The notes beneath the pieces are model-generated. The model was not told where the DNA came from and made no database searches. It saw only the letters and a program-made list of their open reading frames with translations. The position numbers and the translations under genes were made by a program. 64,000 nt of DNA from NCBI RefSeq assembly GCF_037949795.1, contig NZ_CP149933.1, positions 310,001-374,000 on the forward strand, given 5' to 3'. Below, piece after piece: positions 23,157-32,349 of this stretch (position 1 is its first letter; the number at the start of each line of letters is the position of its first letter). The DNA is from Thioclava sp. GXIMD2076 (GTDB taxonomy: Bacteria > Pseudomonadota > Alphaproteobacteria > Rhodobacterales > Rhodobacteraceae).

Positions 23157-24590
23157 TCAGCTCTCGCGCACACGGTGGGCGCGCAGCATCTCCTCGACTT
23201 GTTCGAGCGATTTGCCCCGCGTCTCGGGCACAAATTTGCGAGTGAAGGTGATATTGGCCAGCCCGATTGCCGCAAAGACAAAATAGGTCACGCTCAGCCC
23301 GATCCCCGCCACCATGATCGGGAAGAGGAAGCCCACGGCAAATGTCGCAAGCCACAGCGCCAGACCCGAGATCCCGACCGCCATCGAGCGCACCTTCAGC
23401 GGGAAGATCTCCGACAGGAGCACCCATGTGACCGGCGACACAAACGCCTGCTGGAACCCGAGGAAAGCGGCCATCAGCGGCAGGATGATAAAGGCCCGCA
23501 GTGTCGATTGCCCCAGCAGCATCGAGGTCGCACCGATGGCCAGAAGCGTTACCACGATGCCGCAAAGACCGATGGTCAGCATGGTGCGGCGGTCCACCTT
23601 GGGCAGCAGATAGATCCCGAGGAAGGTGGCCGCGACCGAGATGACCCCGTTCGAAATATTGGCAAGGAAGGCACCGTTCTGGCCGAACCCCGATTCCGTC
23701 AGGATCTGGGTGCCGTAATACATGATCGAATTCACGCCGGTCAGCTGCTGCACAATGCCGATTCCGATCCCGATCATCAGGATGCGGCGGATCCAAGGTT
23801 CGCGGAAGCGGCCCAGATCGAGGCGCGAGGGGCGCGCACGACGGGTTGCGGCATCCTCATCGACAGCTTTGCGAAGCTCTCGGATCTCGATGGCGGCATC
23901 CTCGTCGGAATGCAGGCGTTTGAGCGCGCGCTCGGCTTTTTCGATCTTGTTGTGCGCTACCAGCCAGCGCGGGCTTTCGGGGACGAAAAACATGCCGATA
24001 AAGAGCGCGATGGCGGGGATCATCGCCACTGACAGCATCCAGCGCCAGATTTCGGGATTGTCGCCCCATTTGACACTGAAGGCCGCATTGAAAGCAAAGG
24101 CCAGAAGCTGCCCCGAAACGAGCATCAGCTCGTTGCGGGTCACGAGCCGCCCGCGCTGGCCGGAGGGTGCGACCTCTGCCAGATAGGTGGGCACGGTCAC
24201 CGACGACCCGCCCACGGCCACCCCCAGCACGAAACGCGCCGCCACAAGCGAGGCCACGTTGGGCGAAAGCACACAGGCCAGCGTGGCGAGAATGAAGATG
24301 ACCGACAGCAACAGGATCGTGCGGCGGCGCCCGATCCGCATGGAAAACGGCCCCGAGCCGATCGCCCCGAGCCCTGCCCCCAGCAAAAGTGCCGAAGCCG
24401 CCATCCCTTCGGTCACCGGCGTCAGCCCGAGATCCCGTTGGATGAAGATCAGCGCGCCATTGATGACGCCCGTATCATAGCCGTAAAGCAATCCCCCCAT
24501 CGTCGCGACCAGCGCGACACGTCCCAAGATCCCCTTGTCATCCGATCGCGCCTGCACCGTCGCGCGATGACCCTCGGCCAATCCTTGCAT
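23157..24590 (-). CDS. Sugar-porter family MFS transporter
   Basis: The 477-residue protein has the sugar-porter signatures GYDTGVINGAL (helix 1), GRRRTILL (loop 2-3), PESPRWL (end of helix 6), the QQLTGVNSIMYY helix 7 motif and PETRGKSLEQVEEM at the C terminus, as in XylE, GalP and GLUT proteins. It should move a hexose, pentose or polyol with protons across the inner membrane. It stands alone on the minus strand, 124 bases downstream of the oligopeptide operon and convergent with the GGT gene. Confidence 0.92.
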   Translation of the reverse strand: MQGLAEGHRATVQARSDDKGILGRVALVATMGGLLYGYDTGVINGALIFIQRDLGLTPVTEGMAASALLLGAGLGAIGSGPFSMRIGRRRTILLLSVIFILATLACVLSPNVASLVAARFVLGVAVGGSSVTVPTYLAEVAPSGQRGRLVTRNELMLVSGQLLAFAFNAAFSVKWGDNPEIWRWMLSVAMIPAIALFIGMFFVPESPRWLVAHNKIEKAERALKRLHSDEDAAIEIRELRKAVDEDAATRRARPSRLDLGRFREPWIRRILMIGIGIGIVQQLTGVNSIMYYGTQILTESGFGQNGAFLANISNGVISVAATFLGIYLLPKVDRRTMLTIGLCGIVVTLLAIGATSMLLGQSTLRAFIILPLMAAFLGFQQAFVSPVTWVLLSEIFPLKVRSMAVGISGLALWLATFAVGFLFPIMVAGIGLSVTYFVFAAIGLANITFTRKFVPETRGKSLEQVEEMLRAHRVRES

Positions 24591-24714
24591 TCTAACCCAC
24601 CATATCTGTTGAAGAATTCGCCCGCGCGGAGCGTTCGACAGTCAACGGTGAGCTGGCTTAGATGTTCCGCCCTCGTGAAGAAATCATAGCTGATATGCAA
24701 GTTCGGCGTAACGA

Positions 24715-25707
24715 TCATTCGATAGGCTGCAGAACCCCCGGAAAATGGCAGGCCACCTGATGCCCGTCGCCTTGAGGTTCGGGACGCGATTGCGCACAGA
24801 GGTCTTCGGCCCGCGGACATCGGGTGCGGAACGGGCAGCCCGAAGGCGGGTTCAGCGGGCTGGGCAGCTCGCCTTCCAGCCCGATCACCTGTTTTGTCCG
24901 CTGGGTCTTGGGGTCGGGCACCGGCACCGCCGAGAGAAGTGCCTGACTATAGGGATGGCGCGGCTCGGCAAAAAGCGCACGGGCCTCGGCATGTTCCATC
25001 ATCCGGCCCAGATACAGCACCATCACCTGATCGGAAATATGTTTCACCACGCTCAGATCATGGGCGATGAACACAACCGTCAGCCCCAGATCGCGGCGCA
25101 GATCATCGAGGAGATTGATCACCTGCGCCTGAATGGACACATCGAGCGCCGAGACCGGCTCGTCGCAGATCAGCAGTTTCGGCTCGACCACCAGCGCACG
25201 GGCGATCCCGATCCGCTGGCATTGCCCGCCCGAGAATTCATGCGGATAGCGGTTGATCTGGTTGGGCAGAAGCCCCACCCGCGCCATCACCTCGCGCACC
25301 TTCTCGCGCCGTGCCTCGGCCCCCATCTCGGGGCGGTGGGTGCGCAGGGGCTCGGCGATGATCTCGCCCACGGTCATCCGCGGATTAAGCGCAGCCAGCG
25401 GATCCTGAAATACCATCTGGATATCGGAGCGGTATTTCAGCATCTCGCGCGGGGTGAGCGACAAGAGGTCGGTCTGCCCCTGCCAGATCACCTCACCCTT
25501 TGCGGGCAGCATCTGGATAAGCGCCCGCGCCAAGGTGGATTTGCCGCAGCCCGACTCGCCCACGATGCCCAGCACCTGCCCCGCCATCAGATCGAAGCTG
25601 ACCCCGTTGACGGCATGGAGCTGCTGGGGCGGCGTCCACGGCCAGCTCCCGCGGCGGGTGATCGGGAAACTGACCCTAAGGTCGCGGACCGAAAGAAGCG
25701 GGGTCAT
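24715..25707 (-). CDS. Oligopeptide ABC transporter ATP-binding protein (OppF/DppF-like)
   Basis: The 330-residue ATPase has Walker [10 protein letters not shown], signature [15 protein letters not shown], Walker [12 protein letters not shown], and the oligopeptide C-terminal extension with cysteines ([17 protein letters not shown]) that binds an iron-sulfur cluster in relatives. With OppD it forms the ATPase pair of the peptide importer. ATG 25707 overlaps the OppD stop in ATGA. It is the last gene of the five-gene operon. Confidence 0.92.
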   Translation of the reverse strand: MTPLLSVRDLRVSFPITRRGSWPWTPPQQLHAVNGVSFDLMAGQVLGIVGESGCGKSTLARALIQMLPAKGEVIWQGQTDLLSLTPREMLKYRSDIQMVFQDPLAALNPRMTVGEIIAEPLRTHRPEMGAEARREKVREVMARVGLLPNQINRYPHEFSGGQCQRIGIARALVVEPKLLICDEPVSALDVSIQAQVINLLDDLRRDLGLTVVFIAHDLSVVKHISDQVMVLYLGRMMEHAEARALFAEPRHPYSQALLSAVPVPDPKTQRTKQVIGLEGELPSPLNPPSGCPFRTRCPRAEDLCAQSRPEPQGDGHQVACHFPGVLQPIE

Positions 25708-26711
25708 AGGCTTGCCTCCTGAACGGGTTGGGCGGCGATCTTGTCCATCACCTCGGTGACGGGGCGGTGGCAGGCGCGGGCCCTCGCGGGGCCACAGGGC
25801 GCAAGCGGCGGCATCGTTGTCGTGCACTCCTCACCGGCCAGTTCACAGCGCGGGGCAAAAGGACAGCCCACCGGTGCGCCAGTCATATTGGGCGGCGTGC
25901 CGGGGATGGCGTTGAGCGCATCGGCCTCGTCATCCACCCGCGGGATCGCGGCCAGAAGGCCCCGCGTATAGGGATGGCTCGGCGTCTCGAACAGGTCATC
26001 GACCGGCGCGGTTTCCATCGCACGGCCGCCATACATCACCACCGCACTCTCGCAGAACCCCGCCACAACGCCCAGATCATGGGTGATCAGGATCGTGGCC
26101 ATGCCGAAATCCCGCTGCAACTCGCCCAAAAGCCCCATGATCTGCGCCTGCACGGTCACATCGAGCGCTGTGGTCGGCTCGTCGGCAATCAACAGGTCGG
26201 GCTTGCACAGAAGTGACATTGCGATCATCACCCGCTGGCGCATTCCCCCCGAGAACTCGTGCGGATAAAGCCGCACACGAGCGCCCGCATCGGGGATCTT
26301 CACCGCATCAAGCATTCGCGCGGCCTCGGCCACCGCCGCCGCCTTGCCCATGCCCTTGTGGAGCATGAGCACCTCGGCCATCTGGTCGGAGATCCGCATA
26401 TAGGGGTTGAGCGAGGTCATCGGGTCCTGGAACACCATCGCGATCCGCTCGGCGCGCAGACGGTTGAGCGCGGCTTCGGGCGCGCCCACCAGCTCGGTCC
26501 CGTCAAACCGCGCAGACCCCGAAACGCGGCCATTGCGTGCCAGAAGTCCCATCAGCGCGAAACTCAACTGGCTCTTGCCCGAGCCGCTCTCGCCCACGAT
26601 CCCCAGCGTCTGTCCCGCCTCGAGACTGAAGCTCACGCCATTGACCGCATGGACCACCCCTTCGGGCGTATCGAACCAGACCTCGAGGTCTTTCACATCC
26701 AGCAAAGCCAT
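25704..26711 (-). CDS. Oligopeptide ABC transporter ATP-binding protein (OppD/DppD-like)
   Basis: The 335-residue ATPase has Walker [10 protein letters not shown], where the usual final Ser/Thr of GKS/T is kept as Ser, signature [12 protein letters not shown], Walker [13 protein letters not shown], and the cysteine-bearing C-terminal segment [17 protein letters not shown]. It starts 1 base after the OppC stop and overlaps OppF by 4 bases, so all are made from one message. Confidence 0.92.
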   Translation of the reverse strand: MALLDVKDLEVWFDTPEGVVHAVNGVSFSLEAGQTLGIVGESGSGKSQLSFALMGLLARNGRVSGSARFDGTELVGAPEAALNRLRAERIAMVFQDPMTSLNPYMRISDQMAEVLMLHKGMGKAAAVAEAARMLDAVKIPDAGARVRLYPHEFSGGMRQRVMIAMSLLCKPDLLIADEPTTALDVTVQAQIMGLLGELQRDFGMATILITHDLGVVAGFCESAVVMYGGRAMETAPVDDLFETPSHPYTRGLLAAIPRVDDEADALNAIPGTPPNMTGAPVGCPFAPRCELAGEECTTTMPPLAPCGPARARACHRPVTEVMDKIAAQPVQEASL

Positions 26712-26712
26712 A

Positions 26713-27639
26713 TCAACGGTCCTTCGGGTCTAGGGCATCGCGCAGGCCATCGCCCACGAAGAAGAAGCCGAACAGCGTGATCACGAAGAAGGCCAGCGGA
26801 AAGGCCAGCTGCCAGAGCGTGCCATAGTTGATGGTCCCCGCCCCTTCCGAGATCAGCGCGCCCAGCGAGGTCAGTGGCTCCTGCACCCCAAGCCCGAGGA
26901 AGGAGATGAAGCTCTCGGTCAGGATCATCAGCGGCACCAGAAGTGTCGCATAGACCGCCACCACCCCGATCAGATTGGGCAGGATATGGCGGCGGATGAT
27001 GGTGAGCGAGGGCACCCCGATGGCGCGTGCCGCCTCGATATAGTCGCGGTTTTTCAGGCTCAGCGTCTGGCCGCGCACGATTCGGCTCATATCGAGCCAC
27101 GAGATCAGCCCCACACCGATGAACAGCATGGCCATCGAGCGGCCATACATCACCAGAAGCAGGATCAGCACGAACATATAGGGGATGGCAGTGATGATAT
27201 CGACGGTGCGCATCATCACGCTATCGATCCGCCCGCCGAAATAGCCCGCAACCGCGCCGTAAAGCGTGCCGACGATCACGGCAATGGCCGCCCCCATAAG
27301 GCCCACCGCGAGGCTAACCTGGGTGCCCTGCACCGTGCGGGCGAAGAGATCGCGCCCCAGATCATCGGTGCCGAAGAAATGGCCATTGGCGATGGAGGGG
27401 CCGCCCTGTTCGGCCACCATGCCCATGATGTTGAAATCCATCTCGTCATTGGGCCATTGCGCGATCATGTTCCCGAAGATCGCGAACAGCGCCACGAAGG
27501 CCAGAAGCCCGAGCCCGAAGACCGCCGCCTTGTTGCGCAAGAACCGTTTGCGGGCGGTGGCCCAGAGCGAGCGGCCCTTGATATCGGCCTGTGCGGTGGC
27601 GGCGGCCACCGAGGCCATTTTCTGGCTGTCGATTACCAT
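26713..27639 (-). CDS. Oligopeptide ABC transporter permease (OppC/DppC-like)
   Basis: The 308-residue membrane protein has the OppC N-terminal segment, [18 protein letters not shown], about six hydrophobic helices and the EAA loop [21 protein letters not shown]. It forms the peptide channel with OppB. ATG 27639 is preferred because AAGGGGG lies 5 bases upstream; the 20-codon upstream extension overlaps the OppB gene end. Confidence 0.92.
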   Translation of the reverse strand: MVIDSQKMASVAAATAQADIKGRSLWATARKRFLRNKAAVFGLGLLAFVALFAIFGNMIAQWPNDEMDFNIMGMVAEQGGPSIANGHFFGTDDLGRDLFARTVQGTQVSLAVGLMGAAIAVIVGTLYGAVAGYFGGRIDSVMMRTVDIITAIPYMFVLILLLVMYGRSMAMLFIGVGLISWLDMSRIVRGQTLSLKNRDYIEAARAIGVPSLTIIRRHILPNLIGVVAVYATLLVPLMILTESFISFLGLGVQEPLTSLGALISEGAGTINYGTLWQLAFPLAFFVITLFGFFFVGDGLRDALDPKDR

Positions 27640-27649
27640 GAAAGCCCCC

Positions 27650-28573
27650 TTAGTAACGGATCTTGGGGTCGATCCACGCATAGAGGATATCGACCACAAG
27701 GTTGAACAGGATGGTCAGCGCGCCCACCAGAATGGTCACGCCCATCATCACCGCGTAATCGCGGTTGAGCGCGGCATCCACGAAGCTCTTGCCGATCCCG
27801 CCTGTCGAGAAATACATATCGATGATGACCGAGCCCGTGATCATCGTCACAAAGGCCGGACCGAGATAGGAGATCACCGGCAACAGCGCGGGCTTGAGCG
27901 CATGGCGCAGCACGATCCGGTGGCGCGGCAGCCCCTTGGCACGGGCGGTTCGGATATGATTGGAGGTCAGCACCTCCAGCATGGACGACCGCGTGATCCG
28001 CGCGATCGAGGCCATGAAGGAGGTTGAGAGTGCGATCACCGGCAGGATCAGATATTGCCACTGCCCGCCTTCCCAGCCGCCGCCCGGCAACCAGCCGAGC
28101 CAGAGCGTGAAGACCAGCACCAGAATGGGCGCCATCACGAAATTGGGCAGCACCTGCGCCCCGATGGAGATCCCCACGGCCAGATAGTCGAGCCAAGTGT
28201 TCTGCCGGATCGCGGCCAGCGCGCCAAGGAAGACCCCCGCGACCACGGCCACCACGAAGGAGATCCCGCCATAGGTGAGGGTCACCGGAAAGCCCTGCGC
28301 GATGATCTGGTTTACCGTGCGGTCCTTATAGACAAAGGACGGCCCGAAATCGAAATGCGCAACGATCCCCCAGACATAGGAGGCGATCTGGTGCCAGAGC
28401 GGCTTGTCGAGCCCGTATTTGGCATTGAGATTATCGAGCACCTGCTGCGGGATCTGGCGGTCTTGCGTAAACGGCCCACCGGGTGCTGCATGCATCAACA
28501 GATAGGACGCGATGATGAGCACGAGAAGCGTCGGGACGGCCACCGCCAGACGCTTGAGGATATAGAAAAGCAT
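27650..28573 (-). CDS. Oligopeptide ABC transporter permease (OppB/DppB-like)
   Basis: The 307-residue protein has the OppB N terminus (MLFYILKRLAVAVPTLL, PGGPF) and EAA-type loop (RTARAKGLPRHRIVLRHALK), with a C-terminal FNLVVDILYAWIDPKIRY that matches the family end. It partners OppC. ATG 28573 opens exactly at the conserved N terminus; upstream codons of the frame cross the intercistronic hairpins. Confidence 0.92.
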   Translation of the reverse strand: MLFYILKRLAVAVPTLLVLIIASYLLMHAAPGGPFTQDRQIPQQVLDNLNAKYGLDKPLWHQIASYVWGIVAHFDFGPSFVYKDRTVNQIIAQGFPVTLTYGGISFVVAVVAGVFLGALAAIRQNTWLDYLAVGISIGAQVLPNFVMAPILVLVFTLWLGWLPGGGWEGGQWQYLILPVIALSTSFMASIARITRSSMLEVLTSNHIRTARAKGLPRHRIVLRHALKPALLPVISYLGPAFVTMITGSVIIDMYFSTGGIGKSFVDAALNRDYAVMMGVTILVGALTILFNLVVDILYAWIDPKIRY

Positions 28574-28602
28574 TCTGTTTCCAGACAGGATGTGGCTGAT
28601 GC

Positions 28603-28619
28603 GCGGGGGTCTCCCCCGC
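28603..28619 (-). other. Hairpin upstream of OppB-like gene
   Basis: GCGGGGG (28603-28609) pairs with CCCCCGC (28613-28619) around TCT, in the 118-base gap between the binding-protein and OppB-like genes. It lies 30 bases before the OppB-like start codon and could limit its translation or downstream transcription. Confidence 0.5.
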
Positions 28620-28646
28620 ACGGGCTGCATCGGAAAAGGCGATGGG

Positions 28647-28666
28647 GGGCCGGATTGCTCCGGCCC
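28647..28666 (-). other. Intercistronic hairpin after oligopeptide-binding protein
   Basis: GGGCCGGA (28647-28654) pairs with TCCGGCCC (28659-28666) around a 4-base loop, about 25 bases after the binding-protein stop. Placement matches the common attenuator that keeps binding-protein mRNA above that of the membrane genes. Confidence 0.55.
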
Positions 28667-28691
28667 GAGCCAAAACCCTTATCGGGCGATC

Positions 28692-30317
28692 TTACTCCGC
28701 CACCCGATAGAGGTCTTTCGCATACCATGTCTGCATCACGTTCTGGGTCGGATAGCCTTTGATGTCGGGCTTCAGCATCTGGACCTTGGCATAGTGGTAG
28801 ATCGGCACAATCGGCATCTTGTCCGTCAGGATCTGCTCGGCTTTGGTGTAATCGGCCTGCGGATCGGCGGCGGTTTTGGAATCCTCGAGTGCTGCGTCAT
28901 AAGCATCATCGTGGAAATCGGGATAGTTCTGCGTCGAGGCCGAGGAGAAGAGCCCCAGATAGGTCGAGGGCTCGTTATAATCGCCGCACCACGCATAGCG
29001 CGCCATCTCGTAATCGCCCGACTGCATCTTGTCGGTATGGACCTTCCACTCCATGTTGTTGAGCGTCAGATCCACGCCCACGGCCTTGTAGAACTGCTGG
29101 GCCGCGATGGCGATCTTGCGATGGTCTTCCGAGGTATTGTAGTTCAGCGTCAGCTTCAGCGGATGGTCGGGGCCGTAGCCTGCCTCCTTCAGCAGCTCCT
29201 TGGCTTTTTCCATACGCTCCTGCTGGCTCCAGCCGGCATAGTCGATCTCGGGCATCTTGAAACCGGCAGTGGCCCAATGGGTCCAGTTATAGGCCGGCTT
29301 CTGGCCGCCCTGCAGCACGTTATTGACGATCACATCGCGGTTCATCGCATAGGACAATGCGCGGCGCACCCGCACATCCTTGAGCGCCTCGGGGCCTTTG
29401 GGACCAAGGTTCATCAGATAGGCATAGGAGCAGGAATAGGGCGTCGAGAGCGCCTGATCGGGATATTCCTTCTCCATGCGCGGATATTGCCCCGCAGGCA
29501 TATCGACCTTGTCCAGCTCGCCCGCCAGATAGCGCGTCAGGCCCTGATTGACATCATTGATGGTCAGCGCGGTCAGATGGGTGATGACCGTATGCTCGGC
29601 ATCCCAATAGGTGTCGGATTTATCCATCTCGACCCGCTCGCCAAGAATGTGCTTGGTCAGCGTATAGGCCCCGTTGCCGACCATATGCTCGGGCTGGGTC
29701 CAGTTATCGCCATACTCCTCAATCACGTCCTGCCGCACGGGGAAGGTCGAGGTATGGACCAGCATCTGCGGGAAATAGGGAAGCGGCGTATCGATCGTGA
29801 CCTCGAGCGTATGGTCATCAAGTGCTGTCACACCCAACTGGTCGGGGGCCATTTTACCCGCGATCACATCGGCTGCGTTCTTCACCTGCATCAGCTGCAT
29901 ATACCACGCATATTCCGAGGCCGTGGCAGGGTCCGCCAGACGACGCCATGCATAGACGAAATCGCCTGCGGTCACCGGCTTGCCATCCGACCATTTGGCC
30001 GTGTCGCGCAGATGGAAGGTATAGGTCTTCTTGTCGTCGGACAGGTCGTAGCTCGTGGCCACGGCGGGCACCAGCTTGCCCTCGCCATCCTCGTTATAGA
30101 GCCCCTCGAACAGCGAGCGCAGCACATCCGAGCCCTCGACATCGGTGTTGAGCTGCGGGTCCATCGATTTGATCGCATCAAGGAGCCAGAACGTGAAGGT
30201 CTGGTTCTCCGCAAGCTTCGTCCCCTCGGGCACATTTGCTGCAAGGCTTGCCTGCGGCAGGACGGGCGCAAGCGCCAGAATGACGGCCAAACCGGTAAGA
30301 GCCTGTTTTACTTTCAT
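28692..30317 (-). CDS. Oligopeptide ABC substrate-binding protein (OppA/MppA-like)
   Basis: The 541-residue periplasmic protein has a Sec leader (cleavage near ASLA-A, residue 27) and the SBP_bac_5 pattern: LLDAIKSMDPQLNTDVEGSDV, FHLRDTAKWSDGKPVTAGDFVYAW and YAMNRDVIVNNVLQGG. The KWSDGKPVTA and WRRLADP stretch resembles OppA/MppA, which take unmodified or murein peptides. It is the promoter-proximal gene of the operon, with AGGGGA 7 bases ahead of ATG 30317. Confidence 0.93.
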   Translation of the reverse strand: MKVKQALTGLAVILALAPVLPQASLAANVPEGTKLAENQTFTFWLLDAIKSMDPQLNTDVEGSDVLRSLFEGLYNEDGEGKLVPAVATSYDLSDDKKTYTFHLRDTAKWSDGKPVTAGDFVYAWRRLADPATASEYAWYMQLMQVKNAADVIAGKMAPDQLGVTALDDHTLEVTIDTPLPYFPQMLVHTSTFPVRQDVIEEYGDNWTQPEHMVGNGAYTLTKHILGERVEMDKSDTYWDAEHTVITHLTALTINDVNQGLTRYLAGELDKVDMPAGQYPRMEKEYPDQALSTPYSCSYAYLMNLGPKGPEALKDVRVRRALSYAMNRDVIVNNVLQGGQKPAYNWTHWATAGFKMPEIDYAGWSQQERMEKAKELLKEAGYGPDHPLKLTLNYNTSEDHRKIAIAAQQFYKAVGVDLTLNNMEWKVHTDKMQSGDYEMARYAWCGDYNEPSTYLGLFSSASTQNYPDFHDDAYDAALEDSKTAADPQADYTKAEQILTDKMPIVPIYHYAKVQMLKPDIKGYPTQNVMQTWYAKDLYRVAE

Positions 30318-31060
30318 GGATTTCCCCTGATCATTTTATATGATTGTTTTGCGACATCCGGACACATCTTGACTAATCGGTCAAAAACTATCTGGCGCTT
30401 TTTGAAAAATGTGATCGGGAACCCGAGCTTCCTCAACGGCATATGACTAAATATTCATCAAATACTAAGCGTGCGTATATCTTGAAGGCGTTCCTCACAT
30501 CCTGAAGCTGCCTTGCTGCCCCGTTTGATGCCGCCCAGAGCCGGAGAAACGCTCCGGATCAACGCTCCATGACGGCCCACCCAAACCCGTCTGCCGTTGA
30601 ATTTCTTCAAACAAAATATTTCTATCATTATGTTAAGTCTAGCGTTGCGATGTTTTTTAGTAGCGCTTGGCTACCGAGCCATCCTGCGATCAATCGACGG
30701 GGCGCACAGGATCAGAGCGTGAAACAGCGCAAATAGGAAACGGAGATACGAGGTTCTTTAAGCCATTTTGCTTAGCCCTCGGAGGTATGCCGCGCGAACA
30801 GCGCAGGTCCAACCCCACCGTTTCGCGCGGCTACCCAATCTCGTTCATATCTACACGGTGCTTGCAGCCGAGCGCGTATTTTCCTGCCGGATGCACACCC
30901 GGTGCGGGCCAAGAACTCGACCGGATCAGCCGCGTTTTGCACGAAAGGCTGCAGACACCGGAAGCGGCCATATATACGATGGGCACCATGCAGACCGCCA
31001 TGGATCAGCTCGACCGCCTCCGGCATGTCCCGCCCGATACGGCAGCGTCGCAAACAGCAC
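30318..31060. other. Intergenic region upstream of oligopeptide operon
   Basis: About 740 bases without a convincing gene. The first 350 bases are AT-rich relative to the flanks and should hold the operon promoter. They include TTGAC-N6-GTCAA (30369-30384), a possible operator. The remainder has open frames on both strands with no ribosome-binding site, no recognisable motif and atypical composition, so none is called. Confidence 0.5.
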
Positions 31061-32194
31061 TCAGGCCTTGGGCCAGATCGCATCCCCGAGCTTGATCTGG
31101 CCCAAGTGGTCGGGCAGATCGGTCTCCATCACTTCGAACGGGGCCTCGGTCCCATCCGTCCCGCCATTCGTCGAGGCCAGATATTCGAGCTGGGGACAGG
31201 GGATCAGGAGTTTTCGGTCCTCGGTAATCAGGAGCGCATCCGGAGATTTCAGGCGGTTGTCGCGCACCAGCACCTCGGACAGACCATCGGACGAGATCAC
31301 GGTGACCTGTCGCGTCTCGATATCGGAGACATAGAGATTGCCCCTGTCATCCATCGCCGTGCCGCCGATATTGGGCGTCTGGGCATAGACGAAGATCTCC
31401 GTCGCGATCTCCTCATCTGAGCGATCCGACAGCAGCGCCTCCATCGGGATGGCGCGGATCGGGCCGGTGGGCGTGGCCCAGAGGAACAGCTCCCCATCGG
31501 GCGTGACCTCGAGCATGTCCGATTGTGTAGGATCGGGGGGGGTGCCGTCGGCCTGCGCGAGAGGGTGGCCACCCGTCCCTTTCCTCTCCTGATCCGCAGG
31601 CTTCCTGGCCGCTGGATGCTGCGAGAGCCTGCGGCGCGTTTCGCCCGTGGCCAGGTTATGGATCACCACGCCCCCGATGCCGGAATCGGTCGCAAAGAGC
31701 AGATCCTCGTAGATGCGCAGATCATTGAGCGTCGCGCCCTCGGGCATATAGTCTCGCGCGAAGCGCAGGATCTGCCGGATCCCGCCGCTCTGGGGGTCGA
31801 TCTCCACGATCTTCTGCGCCTCGAATGGCGTGTCGGCGCCGGGTGCCTGCCCCTGATCCACACACCACAGCGACCCGCGATAGGGATGGATTGCATTCAC
31901 GCAAACAAAGCTGTCAAGCCCGTCATCGCCCGGTTTCCAGTCGTTCCAGCCATTGCCCGGGAATGCCACCGGTTGCCCGTTCTGGATCACCGCGACCGAG
32001 GGCGTCTCGGAATGCCCCTCGACGCGCGGGATGGATACGAAATCACGCCCGCCCAGCCTCGCAATCCCGTTGGCCGGATAGGGCGAGCGGGCGATGGGAT
32101 GCGGTGCGGTGGTGGCGGCAAAGGATGGGATTGGCAAAAGGGAGGCTCCTGAAACAGAAAGGGACATGGTCAGAAATCCACGACGGCTCAACAT
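31061..32194 (-). CDS. Exported MRJP / L-dopachrome tautomerase-related protein
   Basis: The 377-residue protein begins with a twin-arginine-like leader (SRRGFLTMS, then a hydrophobic stretch ending SFAA) and continues as a six-bladed propeller of the major royal jelly/dopachrome-conversion type, seen in NDLRIYEDLLFATDSGIGGVVIHNLATG and NIGGTAMDDRGNLYVSDIE. Bacterial members have no well-established reaction, and the tautomerase name is inherited. ATG 32194 has AAGGAG 6 bases upstream, and translation from it starts at the leader. It stands alone between an NhaC-like gene and the oligopeptide operon. Confidence 0.78.
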   Translation of the reverse strand: MLSRRGFLTMSLSVSGASLLPIPSFAATTAPHPIARSPYPANGIARLGGRDFVSIPRVEGHSETPSVAVIQNGQPVAFPGNGWNDWKPGDDGLDSFVCVNAIHPYRGSLWCVDQGQAPGADTPFEAQKIVEIDPQSGGIRQILRFARDYMPEGATLNDLRIYEDLLFATDSGIGGVVIHNLATGETRRRLSQHPAARKPADQERKGTGGHPLAQADGTPPDPTQSDMLEVTPDGELFLWATPTGPIRAIPMEALLSDRSDEEIATEIFVYAQTPNIGGTAMDDRGNLYVSDIETRQVTVISSDGLSEVLVRDNRLKSPDALLITEDRKLLIPCPQLEYLASTNGGTDGTEAPFEVMETDLPDHLGQIKLGDAIWPKA

Positions 32195-32349
32195 GAAGGG
32201 CTCCTTGGAAAACGAAGGATCTGCGGAGGGAAACAGCCGCATGCAAAATCTTCCGGTAGAATGCAGAAAGTGGCCTACAGGTTTCCTGCAGGCCATGCAC
32301 ATCCTTGTGAGATTTCAGTTGTATAGCTGCCCGAACCGGTCAGGCGGCG

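Noticed and set aside
30667..31095. 142-residue plus-strand frame upstream of the MRJP-like gene's 3' end
   Set aside because: No ribosome-binding site, overlaps the 3' end of a supported minus-strand gene, no recognisable motif, and unusual composition.
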